DNA of 64,000 nt from Desulfobacteraceae bacterium UBA5616 (lineage in GTDB: Bacteria; Desulfobacterota; Desulfobacteria; Desulfobacterales; UBA5616). Within the stretch, counting starts at the first letter, position 1. Each line of letters opens with the position of its first letter. The notes below the pieces were generated by a model. It was not told where the DNA came from and ran no database searches. It saw nothing but the letters and a program-made list of their open reading frames with translations. The stretch lies in NCBI GenBank assembly GCA_002423615.1, contig DIKO01000011.1, forward strand, positions 1-64,000. Reading direction: 5' to 3'. Of the stretch, positions 1 through 7,482 are shown piece after piece. The translations under genes and the position numbers were made by a program.

Positions 1-1920
1 CTCGGCCGTGGTGGTGACGTTCGGGGTGGTCGCAGCGGTCAAGCCAAGGTCGTCCACATTGGCAAGCGCAGCGGTGTCCCGGATCTCGGCGCGGGTATCG
101 TTATCGACGATTGACAGGGCCACGGAGGCGCCGATGCCGGTGTCGGTGTCCGTTGTACCCGCTTTGCTCGTGGCCTTGGTGTCTACCGTCAGGGTCTCGG
201 TCGCCGAGAGGCTCAGATCGCTGTCATGGGCATTGAGACTGCCGGTCACATAGGCATCGGTAAGGGAGGTGACGGTACCCAAAGCAAGGGCTCCCGCGAT
301 GCTGGTATCTGCCCCGGCACCGGATGTGGCGGTGGTGGTAAGTGTGCTCGGCTGCAACAACGCACTTAACTCGATGGCATTTGCCGTAATACTGGTGGTC
401 CCGGAAAGGTAGGCAGCGGTGTCCAGGTCGGCCACGCCGATAGCCACCGCCGCGCCGATTCCGGTCGTGCTGCCATCGGTGTTGTTGGCGTTGGCCGCGG
501 TGGTGATGTCCGTAGTAGCCGTGGCATCGACCTCAAGGTTGCCGGTCGTCACCAGGGCGCCGCTTGTGGAGACATAGGCCTTGGTATCGCTGACGAGGTC
601 GGTGATGGCGACCGCGGCCGCAAAGTCCATGCTGCCCTCGGAAGTCGACGCCTGGTCGGTGGTGGCGCCGTCCCGGTTCGGGTCGGAAAGGGCGCTTTCG
701 CTCTTGTTGTCGCCGGCGGTACTTTCCTGGGCGCCTCCCGGGGTCGATATGGCCGTAGTAGTGCTGGTGATGTCCGTAACGGCCGCAACGGTTATGGAAT
801 CGGGTTGGTCGATATCGGAAGTGCCCGAAATGTAGGCTCTGGTTGTGCCGTTTACGATCGCCAGGGCCAGTGTTGCACCTGCATCGGTGTCCGTTCCGTC
901 GGCCAGGGCGGTGGCAGTGATCGTGTTGGAGGCGGTCATGTCCACGACGCCGTCCACGTTTAGATGGCTGTTCCCGGAGATGCGCGCCGTAGCGTCGCCG
1001 TCGGCCACCACCACGGCAATCGCCGCGTCTGTCGACTCGTCGGCGTTGTTCATGTCAGTGCTGATCTCAGCCGTCACGTCGATAATCGATGTCGCATCGA
1101 TGTCGAGGTCTTCTGTTGCGTTGATCGTGGTGCTGCTGAGGATGACCTCGGCGTCCGTCGAGGCGTATGCAAAGGCAAAAGCAAGGGAACTCAGCTCGAA
1201 ACCCGATGGCGTGAGCGTCGATGTGGCGGTGGCGCTCACGGTGATGTTGTCACCGGTCAGCACAGCGCCGGAAAGATCCACCGTCGCCACAGAAACGGCC
1301 AGCATGGCCTGATCTTCATCGAAGATCATTTCGCTGATGTCCGTACCCAATTCGTTTCCAAGCGTGGTCAGGAGGCCAAAATCTCCGGAATTCTCGTAGG
1401 TCGTTGAGAGGATGATATCCTCGGCGGAGAGGGTAACGCCGGAAGCGACCTTCAGGCTCTCGACATTGGTGCCGGTGATGGAAAGATCCGCCCCGGGAAT
1501 GTCAAGGTCGCCTGAAATCGTCAGTTGATCCGGGTTGTCGCTGCCGTCGAACGAGATGTTCAGGGAAGTGAACGCCAGGGTTGAATGATTGGCCAAAACG
1601 TCGAGATTTTCAAAAAGCAGCGACACGGTGTTGGCCTGATCGGTTCCCGTGATGCTGAGATTGATCTCGCCATCCGTGTGAATGGCCGCCGAATCAAGCG
1701 CGGTGGAACCATCCATCAAAATGATCTGATCTGAAGCGTCGTCGAAAACCAGCTTGAGATCGTCACTGGCGTCCCCCATCGTATAGGACAGGTCTGCCGA
1801 CAACAGCAACCGCGGCTCCAGGGGTTCCATGACGGCCTTTCGCCTGATTCTCCTGAAAATGGAATCATTGGCGGCTTCTTTTCTGCGGGCTAATCTTCTG
1901 AGATTTCTGGCAAGACCCAT
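1..1920 (-). CDS. LEPR-XLL giant repetitive protein, N-terminal part (runs off the window)
   Basis: An uninterrupted reading frame of 640 codons starts at 1920 and leaves the window at base 1. A strong ribosome binding site (AGGAGGT, 1932-1926) precedes the ATG. The N-terminus is rich in Arg and Lys and carries LEPRLLLSA at residues 34-42, the hallmark of the LEPR-XLL domain found at the start of very large repetitive proteins. The rest is Thr/Ala/Asp/Ser-rich with almost no Cys, in imperfect units of roughly 80-100 residues that alternate blocks such as TDTGAGAxLALxIV and AYISGTS, as expected of a beta-helix or beta-sandwich surface protein. I infer a secreted or surface adhesin-like role. 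The export route is not visible and the C-terminus lies outside the window. Confidence 0.88.
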   Translation of the reverse strand, partial: MGLARNLRRLARRKEAANDSIFRRIRRKAVMEPLEPRLLLSADLSYTMGDASDDLKLVFDDASDQIILMDGSTALDSAAIHTDGEINLSITGTDQANTVSLLFENLDVLANHSTLAFTSLNISFDGSDNPDQLTISGDLDIPGADLSITGTNVESLKVASGVTLSAEDIILSTTYENSGDFGLLTTLGNELGTDISEMIFDEDQAMLAVSVATVDLSGAVLTGDNITVSATATSTLTPSGFELSSLAFAFAYASTDAEVILSSTTINATEDLDIDATSIIDVTAEISTDMNNADESTDAAIAVVVADGDATARISGNSHLNVDGVVDMTASNTITATALADGTDTDAGATLALAIVNGTTRAYISGTSDIDQPDSITVAAVTDITSTTTAISTPGGAQESTAGDNKSESALSDPNRDGATTDQASTSEGSMDFAAAVAITDLVSDTKAYVSTSGALVTTGNLEVDATATTDITTAANANNTDGSTTGIGAAVAIGVADLDTAAYLSGTTSITANAIELSALLQPSTLTTTATSGAGADTSIAGALALGTVTSLTDAYVTGSLNAHDSDLSLSATETLTVDTKATSKAGTTDTDTGIGASVALSIVDNDTRAEIRDTAALANVDDLGLTAATTPNVTTTAE

Positions 1921-2510
1921 GACACACCTCCTGTGTGAAGAGCTGTAACGATATCATCGGATTGAGAAAAACGTATTTTTTGAAAGGAATCGGGTGATAG
2001 GGGCCGAAAAAGGAAAGATCCGGATGTGGTTAAAAAGCGGACAGGGCGAGATTTATACCACGTAGTTTTCATCCTCTACACCTGATAAAAAAACAGTTTT
2101 TTTCGCATATTCCCCGAAAATCCGGAGAATATGAGAAAACAATGAATTTATCACAATGAATCGGGTGAAACGGGTTCCTTCCTGCAAAGGCTGGTATTCT
2201 GAAATCCTTTTGCTCATGAGGATGAAACACAAAAGCCACGGTCATGTAATCTTTGGTTCAGAGCCGTGGCTTTTCCGTTTGTATTTTCCGATACGATCCC
2301 GGTACCGCTGGAATTTCGAATTTCGTTTAAACTTTCAGTACCACAATCCAAAATGCTTCGTCAAGATTTTTTATATTTTTTCCTTGTTTAATGTTTTTTA
2401 ATTTAAATATGTATATAATACCAGTAAGTTATTTTTTGTTTGCCATGGTTTGCACCCCGGAAAAAACAATACTAATTTTCCGCATACAGCCACGCCCATG
2501 GAAAGTCCCT
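1921..2510. other. Intergenic region between the giant-protein gene and the O-methyltransferase
   Basis: This 590-base AT-rich stretch has no convincing gene. It contains the ribosome binding site of the giant-protein gene, an inverted repeat CATATTC/GAATATG (2106-2133) with a further short internal pairing, and a strong hairpin at 2231-2274 listed separately. Short frames on both strands overlap these structures and look accidental. Confidence 0.6.
2231..2274 (-). terminator. Hairpin terminator downstream of the O-methyltransferase operon
   Basis: A perfect 11-bp stem (AAAAGCCACGG at 2231-2241 with CCGTGGCTTTT at 2264-2274) encloses a 22-nt loop. Read on the minus strand the stem runs into TTTTGTGTTT, which fits an intrinsic terminator for the minus-strand operon ending at 2511. 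Confidence 0.6.
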
Positions 2511-3581
2511 TCAGGAACCCATTTTTTTCCGTGCTTCGACCAGGAAAAACGGCATGTCCAGATGGATTCTCCGGGTTGCGATGTCCTCGAACCCGAGCTT
2601 TTTCAGTTGCCTCTCGTAGAAGTCCGGCAGGCGGTAGGAATGGAGGAAAATCAGGAAGGGAAACAAGGAAAACGGGACTGTATTTCGCGTAATTTCCATC
2701 GGGGCTCTTTCAAAAATCAGCAGGGTGCCTCCGGGCTTCAGGGATTTTTCAGCCTTCGAGATCAGGCGTTCGGCTTGATCCTGCGGCCAGTCATGGAGCA
2801 TGGACTTGAAGGTGATCAGGTCGAAACCGCCGGGCAGTTCGTCGGTCAGGGCGTTTCCCCGGGCAAACGTTATCCTGTCGCTTTCAGGCTCGGACTGAAG
2901 ATGTTCCCGTCCAAGGTCGCATACCAGGGGAAGGTCGAAAACGGTGCTGACCATCCCGGGATACCTCCGGCAAATCCTCAGGGCAAATTCGCCGCTGTTT
3001 CCCCCGATGTCCAGCATCCGACCGTAACGGCCGAAATCGTGGCATGCCATGCAGGCCGGCGCCTCATACCTGGTCAGGATGGAGGTGATCATCATCCAGC
3101 GTTTGGTCAGACTGCGGTTCTCCGGGGTGTCCTCAAAGCACAGACTGTAATCGAACAGTTTGAAAAATCGCGCCTTTCGCATGAAATTCAAGGGGCTTGC
3201 GATAAATTCGGTGAAGTTGTTCATGAGGTCGAACGCCGCGAGGTGTGCCATGCTCAGCTTTAATTCCAGCAGGTCCCGGTATTTCAACGCATGGAGAAAT
3301 TCGGGCGTAAGCTCTATTTCACCATGGTGATTGGCAATAACGTTATTCAAGGCCAGGAGATCGATCAACAGCCGGACGGCCTTTTCACCGTTCTTCCATT
3401 TATTTTCCAGGGAACTCACGGAGCAGATTCTGTTGGATACGAGATGATCCACAAGGCCTGTTTCAAAGGCGGTCTTCAAGGCCCTGGCAGGGATCATTTC
3501 CTGAAGAAAAGCGTCCACGCAGAGATGATCCCGTATGCCGGCCAGGTCGACCTCTTGCACTTCCCTGTTTTCCGTCATCAT
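2511..3581 (-). CDS. SAM-dependent O-methyltransferase, COMT/ASMT type
   Basis: 356 residues, the usual size for plant COMT/hydroxyindole-O-methyltransferase relatives (PF00891). An N-terminal helical dimerisation region (about residues 1-110) is followed by a Rossmann methyltransferase domain. SAM-binding motif I is LDIGGNSGEFAL, an acidic FDLP follows, and the LHDWPQDQA motif carries the His that serves as catalytic base in this family, before LKPGGTLLIFE. The expected reaction is methylation of a hydroxyl on a small aromatic or polyketide-like molecule. It is the last gene of a minus-strand set with a radical SAM enzyme and two unusual proteins, 16 nt after the previous stop. The substrate is unknown; its company suggests a tailoring step. 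Confidence 0.85.
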   Translation of the reverse strand: MMTENREVQEVDLAGIRDHLCVDAFLQEMIPARALKTAFETGLVDHLVSNRICSVSSLENKWKNGEKAVRLLIDLLALNNVIANHHGEIELTPEFLHALKYRDLLELKLSMAHLAAFDLMNNFTEFIASPLNFMRKARFFKLFDYSLCFEDTPENRSLTKRWMMITSILTRYEAPACMACHDFGRYGRMLDIGGNSGEFALRICRRYPGMVSTVFDLPLVCDLGREHLQSEPESDRITFARGNALTDELPGGFDLITFKSMLHDWPQDQAERLISKAEKSLKPGGTLLIFERAPMEITRNTVPFSLFPFLIFLHSYRLPDFYERQLKKLGFEDIATRRIHLDMPFFLVEARKKMGS

Positions 3582-3597
3582 GGTTTTCCGGTAAGGA

Positions 3598-4458
3598 TTA
3601 AAAAATCCCGAAGCAGGCGCTCTTCTGAATCGTCAGATGGCCTTTTTCCATGCGATAGTCGAAAGCGACGTCGAAAAAAAGATGGTCCAGACCGGACCTG
3701 TGTTTCTCGACAAAGGAGACCATTTCTCCGTGCCAGCCCGTTCTTCTCAGGAAAAAAATCAGTTGATCCACATTGACCCGTGAAAAATAGACGCCGTCGT
3801 TGTACTGTTTGTTGGCCACCACGATCACGGTGCAGTCCAGAAGCTCGGGCCAGAGAATCTGATCGATACGCACGGCCTTCTCGTCGAAAAAAGCCGAGCA
3901 GGCCGCTTTATCCCTGATCTCGGGCATCTGCCTCCGGGCATCGAAAAAGAAGTAATCGTTTTCAAGCCTTGTTCCGCCGTTGGTCAGGGAATAACAGATC
4001 CCCGATGATACGGTGCTGCCCGGGTTTCCGACATACATGTGGATTTCATCGAGTTTTTTTCCCCGGGAAATCAGGTCCTGGTCGATATCCACGGAAAACA
4101 TGAAATAATTCAGGTTTTCATTGGCCCTGACTTCGCAGGGGATCAGGTCCCGGAACCGGTCCAGAAACCCGGTAATGGACCGCTGCCGCTGCCTTCTCCT
4201 GTAGTCATAGAAATAAAATTCCCAGAAAATGCGGTTCCCCTGGTGCTTCATTCCCCAGACCGTCCTGGAAAGACCGGCCCATTCCCGGATCGACCGAACC
4301 AGATCACGGGCACGTTCATCAAGGCCCATGACGTCAAAGGAATGAAACAGCAAATTGGAGGATCTCAGTTTGTTTTCCCAGGGGACCGTCGGCTTGTATT
4401 CCCACAGACAAAAATCGAAAAAAAGGTCGTTCGCCTTCGAATATTCCAAAGGTTCCAT
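3598..4458 (-). CDS. Unrecognised protein, probable single-domain relative of the duplicated protein at 5395-7449
   Basis: 286 residues with no signal peptide, no membrane segment and no motif I can name. A strong GGAGGAAGG site precedes the ATG. By eye it shares an ordered pattern with each repeat of the 684-residue neighbour: a strand like NRIFWEFYFYDY (neighbour: RVYKVYLEF), then DEIHMYVG (neighbour: VHIHTGFKW), then NDGVYFSRVN (neighbour: YDVKLYRTN), and a terminal strand of the FDYRMEKGHLTI type where the neighbour has GGTDREGRDFLTLYF. I infer distant homology. The alternating strand-helix pattern and length of about 290 also recall PT-barrel (ABBA) aromatic prenyltransferases, but that is a hypothesis only. 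It lies between the radical SAM and O-methyltransferase genes. Confidence 0.6.
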   Translation of the reverse strand: MEPLEYSKANDLFFDFCLWEYKPTVPWENKLRSSNLLFHSFDVMGLDERARDLVRSIREWAGLSRTVWGMKHQGNRIFWEFYFYDYRRRQRQRSITGFLDRFRDLIPCEVRANENLNYFMFSVDIDQDLISRGKKLDEIHMYVGNPGSTVSSGICYSLTNGGTRLENDYFFFDARRQMPEIRDKAACSAFFDEKAVRIDQILWPELLDCTVIVVANKQYNDGVYFSRVNVDQLIFFLRRTGWHGEMVSFVEKHRSGLDHLFFDVAFDYRMEKGHLTIQKSACFGIF

Positions 4459-4488
4459 TTTTTCCTTCCTCCTTCGGGAAGTTTTTCT

Positions 4489-5388
4489 TCATGGGGCTAT
4501 GGGACGCAGAAGGTCCCTTTCATCACCGTATTTCCGCACATGGGCCATGGAGAGCCCGCTGCACGCTGTGGCACCGCATGAATCCGCATGGGGGCAGATG
4601 CCGAAACGGTTTTCAGCAAATTTCCTCCAGAATATCTCGTGGATGAGGAGTCTGGGGACACGGCTGTCAAAAAATCCGGGCGGGCCCATATCCAGACATT
4701 GCGGGAAATGTTTTAAAACCAATGCCTTGCCACTGGATAGGACAACGGCGAGAATTTCCGGCAGAAAACGTGAAAAGTCTTTCATGCTCACCAAGAGGTC
4801 CCGGGAATCGGTTTCCTCCATGGGGCAATAATTCCACAACTGAAGTTCCTTGACCCCTCTTCCGCAAAGATCCTCCATGACGATCTTTACTTCACCGCAG
4901 TTCATCCGGGTAAAGACGGTATTGGTGATGATGTCCATCCCGAGGTCTTCCAGATGCCGGATCCCTTGCATGGTTTCCCGGTATGCGCCGGGGATCCGGG
5001 TTATGGCGTCATGAACTTTTTCAAGCCCGTGGACACTGATGAAAAACTCGTTGACCCCGGCATCCACCAGATGATGAAGATATTGTTTGTCACCCAATTT
5101 TCTCCCATTGGTCTGAATCTGAATTTTTCCGAACCACTGGAAAGAGGATGCAAACCGTGCAAAATCAGCCAGTTGAACAAAGGTCGTGACCTCCGCTCCT
5201 GAAAGAATCAGGTTGTGATACCTGCCCTCATGGACGATGTTCGAGACAATTTTCCGGAACACGTCGAAGCCTATGGCGGGCAGCCTGCTTTTAAGCCCCG
5301 TGAGCATGCACAGGATGCAGTCACTGTTGCAGCCGTACCAGACGGGGATGTCGATGTAGTCCGTAAGGTCGATTCTATGGGCGGTCAT
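4489..5388 (-). CDS. Radical SAM enzyme with Cys-rich C-terminus
   Basis: 299 residues. The canonical CX3CX2C motif (Cys20, Cys24, Cys27 in WYGCNSDCILC) binds the [4Fe-4S] cluster that cleaves SAM. The usual partial TIM barrel follows, with NLILSGAE in the position of the GGEP-like motif and QIQTNGR and FISVHG strands. Five more cysteines near the C-terminus (FPQC, then FGICPHADSCGATAC) could hold an auxiliary cluster or a structural site. It starts 6 nt after the stop of the duplicated DUF3467 protein without a clear ribosome binding site, so coupled translation is likely. No peptide precursor is visible next to it, so a peptide or a small-molecule substrate are both possible. Confidence 0.85.
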   Translation of the reverse strand: MTAHRIDLTDYIDIPVWYGCNSDCILCMLTGLKSRLPAIGFDVFRKIVSNIVHEGRYHNLILSGAEVTTFVQLADFARFASSFQWFGKIQIQTNGRKLGDKQYLHHLVDAGVNEFFISVHGLEKVHDAITRIPGAYRETMQGIRHLEDLGMDIITNTVFTRMNCGEVKIVMEDLCGRGVKELQLWNYCPMEETDSRDLLVSMKDFSRFLPEILAVVLSSGKALVLKHFPQCLDMGPPGFFDSRVPRLLIHEIFWRKFAENRFGICPHADSCGATACSGLSMAHVRKYGDERDLLRPIAP

Positions 5389-5394
5389 GACGGA

Positions 5395-7449
5395 TCAAGC
5401 CTGTGGAGGTTCAACGGGGAGAAGCCGCTCGGCAAAATAGAGGGTCAGAAAATCCCTTCCCTCCCGGTCGGTCCCACCCGTTAAATGCCCGAATCGATGG
5501 GTCTTGACAGCCTCGTAAATTTCATCGAATACACCCATCCGGACGGCGTAATGGCGTGCGATACCGACCAGGACGGGGTATATTTCCGCCATTCTGAGGT
5601 TGGTGCGGTACAGTTTGACATCATAGGAAGACCGCGGATTGTTTTCCTCGCTCGCCTCGAAATAAAGAAGTTCCCCCGGCCGGGTGCGGCTCCCGGCAAG
5701 ATCGAGGATGTCGTCCACCATGCGGTACACGCCCTCATTTTTGCCTCCGTAAAATTCGTCCCCTACCCGTTTCGCGATGTCCGCGGCACGGAACAGAGGC
5801 AATGCAGCGTATGTAGCGACAGCCTTTCGGGAATTGTCCGAAACATCCCATTTGAAACCCGTATGAATATGGACCTTATCCGGTGGGGGATCCTGTTTTG
5901 ACGCTTCCACCAGCCTTGCGTTAAATTCCAGGTAGACCTTGTAAACCCGGTTTTTCTCGTTGGCTTCAAACCCGAAAAGAACGATATCCGCCCCGGTGAG
6001 CTCCGAACGGAGCTTCTCCAGATGGTCTTCCGGCATGCCGATCCGCCGGCAGACGTTTAAAACAGCTTCATCCTGCCCCGGGGTGGAGTCCTGACGCCTG
6101 AACCCCATCAGGAAACGCCCTGTCAGCAAAATACCTTCCATGAATTTAAAAGAGCGTTCAAACGCGGCCCGGTACCCCAGCGCATCCACGAGCCGGTACA
6201 GCCGGCCGGCGTGCTCGTCCGTTTCTTCGACCCGGACCCGTCGCTTTTTCCCCGGAGACATGGCATAACGCGATGGTTTCAAGGTTTCTGATTTTTCTTC
6301 CTGCGGCATTAACCGCGGCATTAACGGGCTCCGGGGACAAAGGGGTTCAACCCCGTAATAAAGGGTAAAAAAAGGTTTTCCCCTCCGGTCGAGCCCTGCG
6401 GCCAAATGGCCGAGTTGTTTCGTTCTGATGCCTTGGTAAAATGAATGGAAAACATCATAAGGGAGCGAACAACTCCGGCAGAGAACGGACAGCAGAGAAT
6501 AGACTTCCGCCACCTGAAGGTCTGCCCGGTAGACGTTGATATCGAAAGAGCGCCTCGCGTTGTCTTCTTCAATGACTTCGAGGAAAAGAATATCCCTGTC
6601 GGGAATTCTGACCCCGGCGGCGCTTACCAGGTCTTTCGCGGCCTTCCGTGAAATTTCCCAGGCCCCCGGGATAATCTGATCAACCTTCGCGATAATTTCC
6701 CGGCCTGAAATCCAGGGATGCCAGATATACCGGGTCAGTGCGCACCGGGAGGGGTCGGAAACATCCCACTTGAAACCCAGGTGAAGGTCATATCCGCCGG
6801 GGTCGAGCCGATCCGGGTGAACCGTCTGTTTTAATTTTTCCCAGAATTCCAGATACACCTTGTAAACACACGAGGTTTCACTTTCTTCAAACCCGAAATG
6901 AATATAACCGGCATCCGGCAGATGTTCTGTGAAAGTGCTCAGTAAAGATTCCGGCATGTGAATCCGCCGGCATATTTCGATGATCCTCATATCCGGGTTC
7001 AGGAAAATGTTATCCTTTTTAAAACCCACGATAAACCGGTTTTTCAACAGTTTTTGATCAACGACCTTGAAAGACCGTTCCATCCCGGTTTCAATGCCGA
7101 GGTCCATCATCAGGGAAATCAGGTGTTCCGCCGGGGCAGGCATTTTCCCCGGGTCATCCTGCTTTGAGGGTGGTTTTACGCCGGCTTCTTCCACCGGGGT
7201 CAATACGGGACCCGGCCTTCCCGAATGCGATTCATACTCCCGGATTCGGTTTTCAAGCTGGGCTGCAAAACGTTTGGCCGCCAGGGGGTTGAAGATGATG
7301 CGGTCGGTGAGCTGAACCCGGGTCTGATCGAGATCCGGCTGACGGGCCTGTTCAACTCCGAAAACAATGGAGATTTCTTCTTTCCCGCCTTCGACCAGAC
7401 CGATATTGGCATAGACCTTTCCAATGCCGGGGTCATCCCATATTATCAT
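5395..7449 (-). CDS. DUF3467 domain fused to two copies of an unrecognised domain
   Basis: 684 residues. Residues 1-78 match the pattern of DUF3467: KVYANIGLV, then DRIIFNPLAAKRF and an ENRIREYE helix. After a Pro-rich linker come two homologous domains, about residues 107-370 and 423-677. Shared landmarks in order are ERSFK, RFxxGF, CRRIxMPE, (H/L)FGFE, VYKVYLEF, GFKWDVSD, YRxxLxxAEIY/EVY and GHLxxGxDRxGxxFxTLYY/F. This is a clear tandem duplication and fusion. I do not recognise the repeat; its strand pattern recalls PT-barrel prenyltransferases such as the cyanobactin enzymes, but I cannot prove it. No export signal, so probably cytosolic. A GAGGA site precedes the start, 33 nt after the acyl-CoA ligase stop. 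Confidence 0.75.
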   Translation of the reverse strand: MIIWDDPGIGKVYANIGLVEGGKEEISIVFGVEQARQPDLDQTRVQLTDRIIFNPLAAKRFAAQLENRIREYESHSGRPGPVLTPVEEAGVKPPSKQDDPGKMPAPAEHLISLMMDLGIETGMERSFKVVDQKLLKNRFIVGFKKDNIFLNPDMRIIEICRRIHMPESLLSTFTEHLPDAGYIHFGFEESETSCVYKVYLEFWEKLKQTVHPDRLDPGGYDLHLGFKWDVSDPSRCALTRYIWHPWISGREIIAKVDQIIPGAWEISRKAAKDLVSAAGVRIPDRDILFLEVIEEDNARRSFDINVYRADLQVAEVYSLLSVLCRSCSLPYDVFHSFYQGIRTKQLGHLAAGLDRRGKPFFTLYYGVEPLCPRSPLMPRLMPQEEKSETLKPSRYAMSPGKKRRVRVEETDEHAGRLYRLVDALGYRAAFERSFKFMEGILLTGRFLMGFRRQDSTPGQDEAVLNVCRRIGMPEDHLEKLRSELTGADIVLFGFEANEKNRVYKVYLEFNARLVEASKQDPPPDKVHIHTGFKWDVSDNSRKAVATYAALPLFRAADIAKRVGDEFYGGKNEGVYRMVDDILDLAGSRTRPGELLYFEASEENNPRSSYDVKLYRTNLRMAEIYPVLVGIARHYAVRMGVFDEIYEAVKTHRFGHLTGGTDREGRDFLTLYFAERLLPVEPPQA

Positions 7450-7482
7450 GGCAAATTCCTCAATCCCGACCCACTCCCGGTC

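Noticed and set aside
8..1407. Several plus-strand frames of up to 155 codons
   Set aside because: They lie opposite a continuous minus-strand frame with an LEPR-XLL start, ribosome binding site and repeats; the plus frames are compositional echoes.
1890..2072. A 60-codon minus-strand frame before the giant-protein gene
   Set aside because: It overlaps the start and ribosome binding site of the giant-protein gene, its own AGAGG abuts its ATG, and its sequence has no pattern.
2156..2401. An 81-codon plus-strand frame, considered as a peptide precursor for the radical SAM set
   Set aside because: It runs through the terminator hairpin, is on the opposite strand and lacks leader/core features.
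2391..3263. A 290-codon plus-strand frame
   Set aside because: It is opposite the O-methyltransferase, whose SAM and catalytic motifs are clear.
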